A stretch of 64,000 nt of DNA from Glycocaulis alkaliphilus (GTDB lineage Bacteria > Pseudomonadota > Alphaproteobacteria > Caulobacterales > Maricaulaceae). The DNA is taken from contig NZ_CP018911.1 in NCBI RefSeq assembly GCF_004000605.1, forward strand, positions 1,612,001 through 1,676,000. Direction: 5' to 3'. Positions 36,571 through 46,012 of the stretch are shown here, piece by piece. The notes beneath the pieces are model-generated. The model searched no databases. It was not told the origin of the DNA and saw only the letters and a program-made list of their open reading frames with translations. Each line of letters starts with the position of its first letter. Positions within the stretch are counted from its first letter, which is position 1. The position numbers were made by a program, and so were the translations under genes.

Positions 36571-38103
36571 ATGCAGGAGGCAGCGCAATTTACCAAGGCT
36601 GACGGCCGGGCGGCCCTGGACGCGTTTCGCGTGACCGGGGTGGACAGCGTCGCCGTGGCGCTGCGTGATCTGAACGAGGGCGAGTCTGTCAGCATTGACG
36701 GGCAGGTCTTCATGCTGGCTGGCCCGGCCGGGCGCGGTCACAAGCTGGCAGTAAAAGCCATCAAGGCAGGTGAGCCGGTGCTCCGGTATGGCTGGCCGAT
36801 TGGTCTTGCGCGCCGCGACATTGCGCCCGGCGACACGGTCCACACGCACAACCTGGCCACCGCCCTGACACCTGATACCTCTCTGGCCTACACGCCCTTG
36901 GCTGAGGTGATACTGCCAGGCTCGCGTCCCCTTCCCCGCACTTTTGAGGGTTATCACCGCCCGGACGGCCGGGTGGGTATCCGCAATGAAATCTGGGTCA
37001 TCGCCACCGTGGGGTGCGTAGCGCGGACCGCCCAGCGCATCGCGGCCGAGGCAGCCGCTCGTCATCACGGCGAAGTTGATGGCGTCCACGCCATTACGCA
37101 TCCGTTCGGCTGCTCACAGCTTGGCGCAGACCTTGCCGATACCCGCGCCATACTCGCCGCGCTCGCCTCCCATCCCAATGCAGGCGGTGTGCTGGTGGTG
37201 GGGCTGGGGTGTGAATCCAACCAGATGGATTCGCTTCTGGCCGCCGCGCCCGGCCTTGATCCCGCCCGCTTGCGCACGCTAAAGGCGCAGGCCGCCGGCG
37301 ACGAGCAGGAGGAGGGCCTGGCGCTGATCGCGCAGCTGGTCCAGGCTGCGCGCCACGATATACGCACACCCCAGCCCGTCAGCACACTGACCCTTGGGGT
37401 GAAATGCGGCGGCTCGGACGGGTTTTCAGGCCTCACCGCCAACCCGCTCGCAGGACGCATGACGGATATGATCACCGGCGCAGGCGGCACCAGCATCATC
37501 ACCGAGATTCCGGAAATCTTCGGGGCCGAACAGCTCTTGCTCAACCGCGCGGCTGACCGAACGGTGTTTGAGGCCGGCGTCAGAGTGGTTGAGCGATTCA
37601 AACGCTATTTCACCGAAAACCATCAGCCCGTGCATGAGAACCCCTCGCCAGGCAATATCGCTGGCGGCATCACCACGCTGGAAGAAAAGTCGCTCGGCGC
37701 GGTGCAAAAGGCCGGGCGGGCCAGCCTCACCGAGGTCATAGATTATGGCCAGCGAGCCACGAGACCGGGCCTGACGCTGCTCGAGGCACCAGGAAATGAC
37801 GCCGTATCATCTACGGCGCTGGCAGCAGCGGGCGCGCACATCATCCTGTTCACGACCGGGCGGGGAACGCCGCTCGGCTTTCCGGTTCCCACGATCAAAA
37901 TGGCCTCCAACAGCGACCTTGCGGCCCGCAAGGCGCACTGGATCGACTTTGACGCGGGCACGATCATGGACGGCGAGGCGATGGAGGCAGCGAGTAACCG
38001 CCTGCTGGATCTCGTCCTCAACACGGCCTCTGGCGCGCGCACCTGTAATGAACGCAATGACGAACGCGAAATCGCAATCTGGAAGCGGGGGGTCACGCTG
38101 TGA
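36571..38103 (+). CDS. uxaA: Altronate dehydratase UxaA (510 aa)
   Basis: Dehydrates D-altronate to 2-keto-3-deoxygluconate. Both halves of the family are fused here: the N-terminal SAF-like domain (VAVALRDLNEGESV) and the long catalytic domain with GYHRPDGRVGIRNEIWVI, HPFGCSQLG, LTLGVKCGGSDGFSGLTANP and GRGTPLGFPVPTIKMASN. I chose the ATG at 36571 because an upstream TTG at 36535 would put the operator inside the gene. No clear ribosome site precedes the ATG, so the message may be nearly leaderless. It overlaps uxuB by GTGA. Confidence 0.93.
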   Translation: MQEAAQFTKADGRAALDAFRVTGVDSVAVALRDLNEGESVSIDGQVFMLAGPAGRGHKLAVKAIKAGEPVLRYGWPIGLARRDIAPGDTVHTHNLATALTPDTSLAYTPLAEVILPGSRPLPRTFEGYHRPDGRVGIRNEIWVIATVGCVARTAQRIAAEAAARHHGEVDGVHAITHPFGCSQLGADLADTRAILAALASHPNAGGVLVVGLGCESNQMDSLLAAAPGLDPARLRTLKAQAAGDEQEEGLALIAQLVQAARHDIRTPQPVSTLTLGVKCGGSDGFSGLTANPLAGRMTDMITGAGGTSIITEIPEIFGAEQLLLNRAADRTVFEAGVRVVERFKRYFTENHQPVHENPSPGNIAGGITTLEEKSLGAVQKAGRASLTEVIDYGQRATRPGLTLLEAPGNDAVSSTALAAAGAHIILFTTGRGTPLGFPVPTIKMASNSDLAARKAHWIDFDAGTIMDGEAMEAASNRLLDLVLNTASGARTCNERNDEREIAIWKRGVTL

Positions 38104-39548
38104 GCGCGCGTCTGACCGCCGCCACGCTTGAGACCGTGCCCGCTGATTTGGTACGCCCGGCCTATGACCGCACGCGCCTTCAACCGGGCATCGTGCATAT
38201 TGGACCGGGCGCGTTTCATCGCGCGCATCAGGCGGCGCTGGTCGACACGCTGCTGCACACAGACCCGCGCTGGGCGATCACAGCCATCGCCCTTCGCAGC
38301 CGGGAAACGACAGACGCGCTCAATGTCCAGGATGGGCTATTCACGCTGAAAACGGTGGGCCTCGGGGGGCAAACCCGCGTCATCGGTGCAATCCGCCGTG
38401 CTTTCAGTGCGCAGAACGATCCGTCTGGCACCCTGGAAGCACTGAGCGCCGCGGCGACACGATTGATTACGCTGACCATAACCGAAAAAGGGTATTGCCT
38501 GGGCACAGACGGCGGGCTGGAGTTTGACCATCCCGACATTCTGCACGATCTGGCTCGGCCGGACACGCCGCGCAGCGCAATCGGCTGGCTGGTGGCAGGC
38601 CTGGCCCGGCGCAAGGCCGATGGAGCACTGCCCCCTGTCATCATGAGTTGTGACAATCTGACCGATAACGGGATCAGGCTGGGCGAGGCCGTCACCCGGC
38701 TGGCGCACCACAATGATCCCGCACTGGCCGGCTGGATCGAGCGCCACGTCCTGTTTCCACGCACCATGGTGGATGCCATCACTCCGGCCAGCGATCCGGC
38801 TTTCCTGGATGCGCTGGAGGGTGAACTTGGGGTGCGCGACGAGGTGGCCGTGAAGCGGGAAGTCTTCACCTCTTGGGTCATTGAAGCTGCTGACGCCGAA
38901 GCGATAGCCGTCCTGGGCGAGGCCGGAGCGGTGCTGACACGCGATGTCGAGGGCCATGCGCTGGCCAAGCTGCGCGTGCTCAATGGCGCCCATTCCGCAC
39001 TTGCCTGGTTGGGCCTTGCTCTTGGCCACCAGCGGGTTAGCGATGCCGTTACCGATGAATGGCTGGGCCGCGAGACCGGACAACTGATCCGCGAAGAGAT
39101 ACTGCCTGGCCTGTCTGCGCCGGACGGGCTGGATCTCGATGCCTATGCGAACGGTGTGCTTGCGCGCTTTGCCAATCCGGCGATCAGTCATCTGCTCTCG
39201 CAGATCGCCTGGGACAGCTCGCAGAAACTGCCTGTTCGCCTCCTTGGCACAGCCGAAGGCAATCTGGCGGCGGGGCGGCCGGTTTCGCGCCTTGGGCGCG
39301 CCATCGCCGCATGGATGCGGTTTGTCGTGCGCAGCGCGCGCAGCGGCACACCGCTCACCGACCCGCTCGCAGCCGAACTGGATGTCGCCGGGCGCGCGGC
39401 AAATGACGACCCCGATAGCGACACCGCACGCTTTCTCTCCCTTCGCGCCGTGTTTCCATCCGCGTTGATACTTAACCCGCTCTTTCGCGATGCCGTCGCC
39501 TGCGGCTATCGTGAGGTGATCGCGCTGGAACGCGGAGCGCGGCCCTGA
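38100..39548 (+). CDS. uxuB: Fructuronate/tagaturonate reductase, mannitol dehydrogenase family (482 aa)
   Basis: NADH-dependent reduction of a keto-uronate to mannonate or altronate. Family motifs: IVHIGPGAFHRAHQA, PVIMSCDNLTDNG, VAVKREVFTSWVIE, EGHALAKLRVLNGAHSALAW (with the catalytic Lys and the Asn-x-x-His). The sequence looks like UxuB, but its partner is altronate dehydratase and no mannonate dehydratase is in the window. It may therefore act as tagaturonate reductase in vivo, or on both. Start is a GTG overlapping the uxaA stop; this is the only start that keeps the N-terminus. Confidence 0.88.
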   Translation: MSARLTAATLETVPADLVRPAYDRTRLQPGIVHIGPGAFHRAHQAALVDTLLHTDPRWAITAIALRSRETTDALNVQDGLFTLKTVGLGGQTRVIGAIRRAFSAQNDPSGTLEALSAAATRLITLTITEKGYCLGTDGGLEFDHPDILHDLARPDTPRSAIGWLVAGLARRKADGALPPVIMSCDNLTDNGIRLGEAVTRLAHHNDPALAGWIERHVLFPRTMVDAITPASDPAFLDALEGELGVRDEVAVKREVFTSWVIEAADAEAIAVLGEAGAVLTRDVEGHALAKLRVLNGAHSALAWLGLALGHQRVSDAVTDEWLGRETGQLIREEILPGLSAPDGLDLDAYANGVLARFANPAISHLLSQIAWDSSQKLPVRLLGTAEGNLAAGRPVSRLGRAIAAWMRFVVRSARSGTPLTDPLAAELDVAGRAANDDPDSDTARFLSLRAVFPSALILNPLFRDAVACGYREVIALERGARP

Positions 39549-39571
39549 CCCCTTCCCATGGAGTGTCCGAC

Positions 39572-40585
39572 ATGAAGACTCGTCTCAACGCCGCCGTGTT
39601 CGGCGAGGTCATGCTGCGCCTGAGTGCGCCGGGACGTGAACCGCTCCTGCGCTCGGCGAGGCTGGAGACCTGGTTCGGGGGCGCAGAAGCCAATGTGGCG
39701 GCGGGCCTGGCCGCCCTCGGCCACAGCGCGCGGGTCATTACCGCCCTGCCCGACAACGCGATTGGCGATGCCTGCCTTGGCGAACTGCGCCGGTCCGGCC
39801 TCGACACCACACACGTCGTTCGCAGCAACGGCCGTATGGGGCTTTACTTTCACGCCAGCGGAGCGATGCAACGCCCGGCCGAAATTGTCTATGACCGCGC
39901 CCATTCAGCATTCAGCCTGATGCCTCATGAAGGCTGGAACTGGGACGCGGCACTGGACGGGGTGGACTGGTTGCATCTCTCAGGCATTACGCCTGCTCTT
40001 GGCGCGGCCCCGGCACGCGCCGCCCTTGATGCCGCGCAGCGAGCCCGCGAGCAGGGTGCAAAGGTATCCTTCGATTTCAATTTCCGGCCCATGCTCTGGC
40101 AGGGGCGCGAGGCCGAGGCGGGCGCGATACTGGGCGAACTGGTGGCGCAAGCGACCCTGCTCTTTTCCAGCGCCGGCGATCTGGCCCGCATCATGCCCCT
40201 TGAACTGACCGGAAGACGCGAGGCCGATTTCGACAGCAGCGCAAAGGCCGCTTTCGCCCGCTTTGCCGGCCTTGAGTGTATCGTCACGACCTTCCGCCAG
40301 TCGCGCGGCACGCTTGAACAGACGCTGGAAGCCCGGCTTGCCAGCCGGGACGGTGTGATCGCTGCCGGTCCAGAGACATTGGCTGGAATCGTCGAACGCA
40401 TTGGCGGCGGCGATGCGTTTGCAGCCGGCCTGATAGACGCTCTGGCAAGCGGTACAGACCATCAGACAGCACTCACCGATGCGCTGACGATAATGGCGGT
40501 CAAACACTCCATTCCCGGCGATCAGTGTACAGTGCGGCACAGTGACATCGCCGCATGGCGTGAGGGTAGCGACCTGAAACGCTAA
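39572..40585 (+). CDS. kdgK: 2-Keto-3-deoxygluconate kinase (337 aa)
   Basis: Phosphorylates 2-keto-3-deoxygluconate to KDPG, linking uronate breakdown to KDPG aldolase. PfkB/ribokinase motifs: FGEVMLRLSAPGREPLL at the start, the substrate site FGGAEANVAAGLAALGH, VSFDFNFRPMLW, and the C-terminal GGGDAFAAGLIDALASG with the catalytic Asp. The ATG at 39572 has GGAG 8 bases ahead; the GTG at 39563 is less likely. Last gene of the uxaA operon. Confidence 0.93.
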   Translation: MKTRLNAAVFGEVMLRLSAPGREPLLRSARLETWFGGAEANVAAGLAALGHSARVITALPDNAIGDACLGELRRSGLDTTHVVRSNGRMGLYFHASGAMQRPAEIVYDRAHSAFSLMPHEGWNWDAALDGVDWLHLSGITPALGAAPARAALDAAQRAREQGAKVSFDFNFRPMLWQGREAEAGAILGELVAQATLLFSSAGDLARIMPLELTGRREADFDSSAKAAFARFAGLECIVTTFRQSRGTLEQTLEARLASRDGVIAAGPETLAGIVERIGGGDAFAAGLIDALASGTDHQTALTDALTIMAVKHSIPGDQCTVRHSDIAAWREGSDLKR

Positions 40586-40608
40586 GGCTGCGCGGGCGCC
40601 TTTTTTTT
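40584..40608 (+). terminator. Probable terminator after kdgK
   Basis: AAGGC and GCCTT bracket a GC-rich loop and are followed by a run of eight T. The stem is short, but the T-run and the position at the end of the uronate operon support it. Confidence 0.6.
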
Positions 40609-40733
40609 GCGGCTGAATGAAAGCAGCTGCGTTCCGCGACGACCCCGGCCACGCGTCGACCCACTCCGGCAGCAGGTCATTTGCCTTCGCGTGCGGCGCA
40701 ATATTTACTTATCCCAACCGCCACCAGTCAGGG

Positions 40734-41252
40734 ATGACGCTGCCCGCCGTGTCCACTTCGCTCCTGCTTTCCGCGCTCAAGCGCGCTGCGCTGCTGGGCC
40801 TTGCCTGGCTGGTCCTGACCGGCGGCCAGCTTGGCGCGCTTCCGTATCTTCTCATCACCGTTCCGGCTGCTACGGCGTTGAGCCTTGTCCTCCTGCCGCC
40901 GGGACCGCGCCCTTTGCGGCTTCTGGCCCTGTTTGCGCTGTTTCCAGGCTTTCTGGTGCGCTCGGTCATGGGCGGGGTGGATGTCGCCTGGCGGGCCTTC
41001 CATCCGCGCCTGCCCGTGAAGCCGGGCTGGATAGAGCTTGAAACCCGGATGCAGGACGGCCCCGCCCGCGCGCTCTACGGCGCCGAGACGAGCCTTCTGC
41101 CCGGTACGCTGTCTGCCGGATGTGATGCGCAAGGCATGAAAATCCACTGCCTTGAGGTGACGGATCGCGCGCGTGAGCGCCTGATCATCGAGGAAGAGCG
41201 CCTTGCGCGCGCCTTTTCACAGGATGAGGCGCAGGGCCGCGATGATGGCTGA
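40734..41252 (+). CDS. mrpE: Mrp-type antiporter subunit E (172 aa)
   Basis: Small membrane subunit of the multisubunit cation/proton antiporter. Two hydrophobic hairpins at the N-terminus are followed by the family stretch FPGFLVRSVMGGVDVAWRAF and a soluble domain containing YGAETSLLPGTLSAG and IHCLEVTD. I chose the ATG at 40734, which gives the family's usual length; the upstream extension has no membrane or family features. First gene of the eight-gene cluster. It also corresponds to MbhA of archaeal membrane-bound hydrogenases. Confidence 0.9.
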   Translation: MTLPAVSTSLLLSALKRAALLGLAWLVLTGGQLGALPYLLITVPAATALSLVLLPPGPRPLRLLALFALFPGFLVRSVMGGVDVAWRAFHPRLPVKPGWIELETRMQDGPARALYGAETSLLPGTLSAGCDAQGMKIHCLEVTDRARERLIIEEERLARAFSQDEAQGRDDG

Positions 41253-41538
41253 CCTCTTCATGCTCGCCGCCCTGTGCGTACTGATCTCGGTTGCCGGAGC
41301 GCTGATCCGCGCCTGGCGGGGGCCGGGCCGGGCCGACCGTATGATGAGCGCGCAGCTGATCGGTTCAGGGGGCGTGGGGATTGCCGTGCTGATTGCGGCA
41401 GCGCGCAGCGAGCCCGCCATTCTGGACGTGGCGCTGGTACTGGCGCTGCTCGCCGCCTTCGCGGCTCTGGCCTTCGTCAAGACCGTCACGCCCAAAGGGG
41501 CGGGCGATCCGGAAGCCGACGAGGCCGAAACCCCATGA
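41242..41538 (+). CDS. mrpF: Mrp-type antiporter subunit F (98 aa)
   Basis: Three-helix membrane protein of the MnhF/MrpF family: AGALIRAWRGPGRADRMMSA is the conserved loop after the first helix, then helices around GVGIAVLIAA and ALVLALLAAFAALAFV. The start overlaps mrpE by 11 bases; the second Met at 41245 is equally possible. Counterpart of MbhB. Confidence 0.9.
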   Translation: MMADLFMLAALCVLISVAGALIRAWRGPGRADRMMSAQLIGSGGVGIAVLIAAARSEPAILDVALVLALLAAFAALAFVKTVTPKGAGDPEADEAETP

Positions 41539-41825
41539 ACGCGATGGAGTGGTTCATAGCCGGCCTTCTGGCGCTGGGCGTGTTCTTCTATGTCGCCGGA
41601 ACGGTGGGGCTGTTGCGCTTTCCCGATACCCATTCGCGCCTGCATGCGCTGACCAAGGCGGACAATCTGGGCCTCGGCTTCATTGCCATTGCAGCAGGCC
41701 TGCACTGGGGCGATGGCTGGATTGCGGGCAAGCTCGCCCTTGTCTGGCTGCTCACCCTGTTTGCAGCCGGCATGGCGGCCCAGCTCGTCGCGCGCGCGGC
41801 CCTGAAGGCGGAGGGTGGCGAGTGA
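41535..41825 (+). CDS. mrpG: Mrp-type antiporter subunit G (96 aa)
   Basis: MnhG/MrpG family: a first helix, then the diagnostic GLLRFPDTHSRLHALTKADN, then two helices (LGLGFIAIAAGL, ALVWLLTLFAAGMAAQLVAR). It overlaps mrpF by ATGA and the next gene by GTGA. Counterpart of MbhC. Family match is unambiguous. Confidence 0.93.
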   Translation: MNAMEWFIAGLLALGVFFYVAGTVGLLRFPDTHSRLHALTKADNLGLGFIAIAAGLHWGDGWIAGKLALVWLLTLFAAGMAAQLVARAALKAEGGE

Positions 41826-42751
41826 GCCTGGCCTTCGATCTTGCCCTGTGTGCCCTGATCCTTGGCGCGGCCGGTCTGGCTGTGGCGGGGCGCAATCTCT
41901 TTGGCTCTGTCGTCTTCTACATCGTCTATGGCGTGCTGATCGCGCTCGCCTGGGTCAGTCTTGGCGCGGCAGATGTCGCGCTTGCCGAAGCGGCCATCGG
42001 CGCAGGCGTGACCGGCGTCCTGCTGATTGGGGCATGGCAGGGCATGAAGGATGCAGGCGGGCTGGAAGCCGAGATCACAAAAAGCCTGCCTGTGCGCGTC
42101 CTGGCGGGGCTGGGCGCCGCCGCGCTCGGCGCTCTGATCGGGTTTGCGGTCCTCTCCCTGCCCGGCCATGACGGGCTGACCGGCCCGGTCGCGGAAAACC
42201 AGCCTGCACTGGATCTCGGCAATCCGGTAACCGCCGTACTGCTCAGTTTCAGGGCCTATGACACGCTGCTGGAAACGCTGGTGCTGACGGCCGCGCTGGC
42301 GGCCGTCTGGTCGCTCACCCCGGCGCGCTTCTGGGGCGGGATACCGGGGCCAAAGCATACCACCCGGCCTGATGGCGTAATGGCGAGCTTTGGCCGCCTC
42401 CTGCCCCCTCTGGGCGTGCTGGTCGCGGTCTATCTGGTCTGGGCAGGCGCGGACCAGCCGGGCGGCGCGTTTCAGGCGGGCACCGTGCTGGCGGCGGTTT
42501 GGATACTCATCGTGCTGGCGGGCCTGCGCGATGAGCCGCGCCTTTCCAGCCTCATTTTGCGCCTCATCGTCATTGCCGGGCCGCTGGTCTTTCTGGGCGC
42601 GGGGCTGGCAGGCGCACTGGCAGGCCTCGCACTCGGCTATCCCGAAGGCCATGCCCGAACGCTGATCCTCATCATCGAATATGCACTCACCCTTTCCATC
42701 GCGGCGACACTCGCCCTGCTGATCGCCGGTCCGGCAAGGCGGGCGCCATGA
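41822..42751 (+). CDS. Mrp-type subunit combining MrpA C-terminal-like (DUF4040) and MrpB-like parts (309 aa)
   Basis: Multi-helix membrane protein. The first 90 residues resemble the DUF4040/MbhD piece found at the end of MrpA (VFYIVYGVLIALAWVSLGAA, DVALAEAAIGAGVTGVLL). The rest resembles MbhE and MrpB: YDTLLETLVLTAALAAVWSL, then ADQPGGAFQAGTVLAAVWIL. In canonical Mrp systems the first part belongs to MrpA; here it is joined to MrpB, and no large MrpA gene exists. GTG start overlapping the mrpG stop is the only reasonable one. Confidence 0.85.
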   Translation: MSLAFDLALCALILGAAGLAVAGRNLFGSVVFYIVYGVLIALAWVSLGAADVALAEAAIGAGVTGVLLIGAWQGMKDAGGLEAEITKSLPVRVLAGLGAAALGALIGFAVLSLPGHDGLTGPVAENQPALDLGNPVTAVLLSFRAYDTLLETLVLTAALAAVWSLTPARFWGGIPGPKHTTRPDGVMASFGRLLPPLGVLVAVYLVWAGADQPGGAFQAGTVLAAVWILIVLAGLRDEPRLSSLILRLIVIAGPLVFLGAGLAGALAGLALGYPEGHARTLILIIEYALTLSIAATLALLIAGPARRAP

Positions 42752-43062
42752 TGGAGCTTCTGGCAGAGCGCGGCAGCCTGTTCGCGCTGACCGGCGCCGC
42801 TTTGATCGCACTGGGGTTTTACGGCTTCATCATGCGCCGCGCGCTGATCCGCCGCCTGATCGCCTTCAATGTGATCGGCAGCGGGATATTCCTGCTTTTC
42901 GGCGGCACGGGCTATTTCGGGGGCGGTGTCGATCCGGTCCCGCGAGCCCTGATCATTACCGGCATCGTGGTTGCCCTTGCACTGACCGCCTTCGCCGCTG
43001 CGCTTGCCGTCAGGCTCGCCCGGAGCGGTGACGACGATGAGAATCCGGAGGCAGGCCGGTGA
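42748..43062 (+). CDS. mrpC: Mrp-type antiporter subunit C, NuoK-like (104 aa)
   Basis: Three-helix NuoK/MrpC homologue: LFALTGAALIALGFYGFIMR, RRLIAFNVIGSGIFLLFGG and VPRALIITGIVVALALTAFA with the conserved ALIITGIVV pattern. The C-terminal tail is acidic (SGDDDENPE). ATGA overlap on both sides ties it into the cluster. Counterpart of MbhG. Confidence 0.92.
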   Translation: MMELLAERGSLFALTGAALIALGFYGFIMRRALIRRLIAFNVIGSGIFLLFGGTGYFGGGVDPVPRALIITGIVVALALTAFAAALAVRLARSGDDDENPEAGR

Positions 43063-44534
43063 ACCTGCTGTTTGCGCTCGTCGCCCTGCCCCTCCTCTTC
43101 ATGCTGGCCAGCCTTGTGGCCGGGCGCCATGGTCCCCGCCTGATCTGGCTGGCAGCGCCGCTTATGACCGGCCTTGCCGTATGGCTGGCGATGGCGGTCC
43201 ACACTGCGCCGGAAGGTGGCGCGCTGGGTGGCTGGCCTGTCCCGCTCGGCATCATGCTGGAGGCTGACGGGCTGGCAGCTGCGCTCATGCTGGCAAGCGC
43301 CATTACCGCCGCCATTACAGGGCTCTTCGCGCTTGGCAGCTATGGCACTACGCGGGCCGAAACCACGCGCAGCTACACCTTCTGGCCGCTCTTCTATGGG
43401 CTATGGGCTGCGGTCAATGCGGTGCTGGTCAGCCGCGACCTGTTCAATCTTTACGTCGCCATCGAGCTATTATCGATCTGTGCGGTGGCACTGGCCGCGT
43501 TCGGCTCGCGCAAGGCCGCGATGGACTATCTGATGATCGCACTGGCGGGCTCTCTGGCCTATCTGCTCGGCGTAGTATTGATCTTTGCCGCCGTCGGCAC
43601 GCTGGACCTTTCCCTCATCGCGGAGCGCGCGCCAGAAGCCCGTACAAGCGTCCTCATCGGCGCTGCCCTCATCTCGGCAGGGCTGATCGCCAAGACCGCG
43701 CTCTTCCCCTTGCATGGCTGGTTGCCGCCCGCCCATGGCGCGGCCCCGCCTGCGGTCAGCGCGCTCCTCTCCGCACTGGTGGTGAAAGCCTCCTTCGTCA
43801 TCCTGCTGCGGGTCTGGTTCGAGGCCCTGCCGGGGCTGACGCAACCTGCCATCATCACCGGGTTCGGGGTGCTGGGTGCCGCCGCGATACTTTATGGCTC
43901 CGCACTGGCCCTGAGGCAGGAGGGGCTCAAGGCGCTCATCGCCTATTCCACCGTCGCCCAGCTTGGCTATCTCTTCCTCGTCTTTCCGCTGGCAGGCGGC
44001 GGAGAAGCCATCACGCCCTGGGCGGCGGGCGCATGGGGCGCGATGGGCTTTCATGCCAGCGCCCACATGCTCGCGAAGGCCGGGCTCTTCCTCGCTGCTG
44101 GGCTGATGATCCACGCCAGCGGCAATGGACGGATGGACGGACTGACCGGCCTTGCCAGAGCCATGCCTGTCACCACGTTCGCCTTTGCCCTGTGCGCCGT
44201 GTCGCTGATGGGCCTGCCACCCAGCGGCGGCTTCATGGCGAAATATCTCATGCTGATCTCATCACTGGCGTCCGGACAATGGCCCTATGCGCTGGTCATC
44301 ATCGCAGGCGGGCTGATGGCGGCAGCCTATCTCTTCCGCCCGCTGGCGCGCATGTTCGCCGGAACGGAAACGCCCGCAATTACGCCGCTGCCTCATAACT
44401 GGCTGCCGCTGGCACCGCTGGCGCTGGCGATAGCGGCGATGGCACTGGGCCTGCTTTCAGCGGCTCCCTATGAGCTGATGGTGTCCGGCCTGCCAGAGGC
44501 CGGTGAAGCCGGGCTGGAGGAGGTGGAGCCATGA
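43059..44534 (+). CDS. mrpD: Antiporter-like (MrpD/NuoN) subunit 1 of 3 (491 aa)
   Basis: About 14 membrane helices of the complex I antiporter family, the ion-translocating part. The functional residues of the family are present: the TM5 glutamate Glu136 in LFNLYVAIELLSIC, the TM7 Lys in AKTALFPLHGWLPPAHGAAP, the TM8 Lys in LLSALVVKASFVI, and the TM12 Lys in SGGFMAKYLML. Also IAYSTVAQLGYLF. It takes the MrpD/MbhH place right after mrpC. Confidence 0.92.
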   Translation: MNLLFALVALPLLFMLASLVAGRHGPRLIWLAAPLMTGLAVWLAMAVHTAPEGGALGGWPVPLGIMLEADGLAAALMLASAITAAITGLFALGSYGTTRAETTRSYTFWPLFYGLWAAVNAVLVSRDLFNLYVAIELLSICAVALAAFGSRKAAMDYLMIALAGSLAYLLGVVLIFAAVGTLDLSLIAERAPEARTSVLIGAALISAGLIAKTALFPLHGWLPPAHGAAPPAVSALLSALVVKASFVILLRVWFEALPGLTQPAIITGFGVLGAAAILYGSALALRQEGLKALIAYSTVAQLGYLFLVFPLAGGGEAITPWAAGAWGAMGFHASAHMLAKAGLFLAAGLMIHASGNGRMDGLTGLARAMPVTTFAFALCAVSLMGLPPSGGFMAKYLMLISSLASGQWPYALVIIAGGLMAAAYLFRPLARMFAGTETPAITPLPHNWLPLAPLALAIAAMALGLLSAAPYELMVSGLPEAGEAGLEEVEP

Positions 44535-46012
44535 ACACGGCCATTCTCATCCCGGTCCTGCTGGTGCTGACACCGCTCATTCCGGCTGTGGCAAGCGCGC
44601 TTCTGTCCGGTCATGCGGGCTGGCGCAATGGCGTGAATATCGGCTTTGCCGCGCTGAAGCTGGCGCTTGTCACCTATGCGCTGGCAGGTGTGGCGGCAGG
44701 GGCGGAATATGAATGGCGGATCGCCTTCGTGCCCGGCCTTGATCTGGTACTGCGCCTGGATGCGCTGGCGCTCCTGTTCGTCACGCTCTCTGCCGTTTTG
44801 TGGGTGGCAACGACGCTCTACGCCATCGCCTATCTGAAGGGCACGCCCCATCAGGCGCGCTTCTTTGCCTTCTTCAATCTGTGCGTCGTCGCCGCGAGCG
44901 GGATCGCCATGTCCGGATCGCTCATCACCTTCTTCGTGTTCTACGAGATACTTACCCTCGCCACCTGGCCGCTGGTCGTCCACACCGGCAGCGCCAAGGC
45001 CATGGCGGCAGGGCGCACCTATCTCGCCTACACGCTGGCGGGCAGCGCGGCCTTGCTGGCCGGGATTGTCTGGCTGGAAAGCGGATCGGGCCCTGTGGAG
45101 TTCGCCGACGGGGCGGACCTTTCCGGCTTCTCCACGCTGAGCGCCAGCGTGATCTTCGTCCTGCTGATCGGCGGGCTGGGCGCGAAGACAGCCCTGATAC
45201 CGCTCCATCCCTGGCTACCAGCCGCCATGGCCGCGCCAGCCCCGGTAAGCGCCCTGCTTCATGCCGTCGCCGTAGTGAAGGCAGGCGCGTTCGGCGTGGT
45301 GCGGGTGATCTATGATGTCTATGGCATCGAGACGGTCGCGGCGCTGGGCCTCGGCATACCGCTTGCGGCCCTCGCCTCTGCCACCATCATATACGGATCG
45401 CTGCAGGCCCTGCGCCAGAGCGACATCAAGAAGCGCCTTGCCTACTCCACCGTGAGCCAGGTCAGCTATATCGTGCTGGGCGCAAGCCTTGCCGGGCCGT
45501 TCGCGGTCATTGGCGGTCTGGTTCATCTCGTCCATCAGGGCCTGATGAAGATCACGCTTTTCTTCGGGGCGGGCGTGCTGGCCGAGCGCGCCGGGATTAC
45601 CGGCATCGCGCAGATGGACGGGATCGGGCGGCGCATGCCCATCACCATGGCCGCATTCAGCGTGGCAGCGCTCGGCATGATCGGGGTGCCGCCCGTCGCG
45701 GGCTTCGTCTCCAAATGGTATCTCGCCCTTGGCGGCTACCAGTCGGGGGCCAGCTGGGTGGTGGGCGTGCTCATCGCCTCCAGCCTGCTCAATGCCGCCT
45801 ATTTCCTGCCCATGCTCTACCGCGCCTGGCTGAAACCCTCGGCAGACACCTTGCCCAGCCGGGAGGCGCTGGCCAGCACAAGGACATGGCTCCTCATCCT
45901 GCCCGGCGCCTTCACGGCTATGGCCGCGCTGGGCGCGGGGCTGTTTGCCGGGTTCGAGCTGAGCCCGCTGGGCTGGGCGACGCTGATCGTTGAACGGATC
46001 TATCTGCCATGA
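44531..46012 (+). CDS. Antiporter-like (NuoM/MrpD) subunit 2 of 3 (493 aa)
   Basis: Second antiporter-like subunit, likewise with about 14 helices. Key residues are kept: TM5 Glu139 in TFFVFYEILTLATWPLV, TM7 Lys in GAKTALIPLHPWLPAAM, TM8 Lys in LLHAVAVVKAGAF, and TM12 Lys in AGFVSKWYLALGG. Also RLAYSTVSQVSYIVLGA. It overlaps both neighbours by 4 bases. It may replace the N-terminal antiporter domain of MrpA, which is missing from this cluster. Confidence 0.9.
   Translation: MNTAILIPVLLVLTPLIPAVASALLSGHAGWRNGVNIGFAALKLALVTYALAGVAAGAEYEWRIAFVPGLDLVLRLDALALLFVTLSAVLWVATTLYAIAYLKGTPHQARFFAFFNLCVVAASGIAMSGSLITFFVFYEILTLATWPLVVHTGSAKAMAAGRTYLAYTLAGSAALLAGIVWLESGSGPVEFADGADLSGFSTLSASVIFVLLIGGLGAKTALIPLHPWLPAAMAAPAPVSALLHAVAVVKAGAFGVVRVIYDVYGIETVAALGLGIPLAALASATIIYGSLQALRQSDIKKRLAYSTVSQVSYIVLGASLAGPFAVIGGLVHLVHQGLMKITLFFGAGVLAERAGITGIAQMDGIGRRMPITMAAFSVAALGMIGVPPVAGFVSKWYLALGGYQSGASWVVGVLIASSLLNAAYFLPMLYRAWLKPSADTLPSREALASTRTWLLILPGAFTAMAALGAGLFAGFELSPLGWATLIVERIYLP

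Noticed and set aside
41588-42811. A 407-codon minus-strand frame opposite the antiporter genes
   Set aside because: Shadow of overlapping membrane-protein genes; composition is rich in Arg and Gln as expected of antisense frames.
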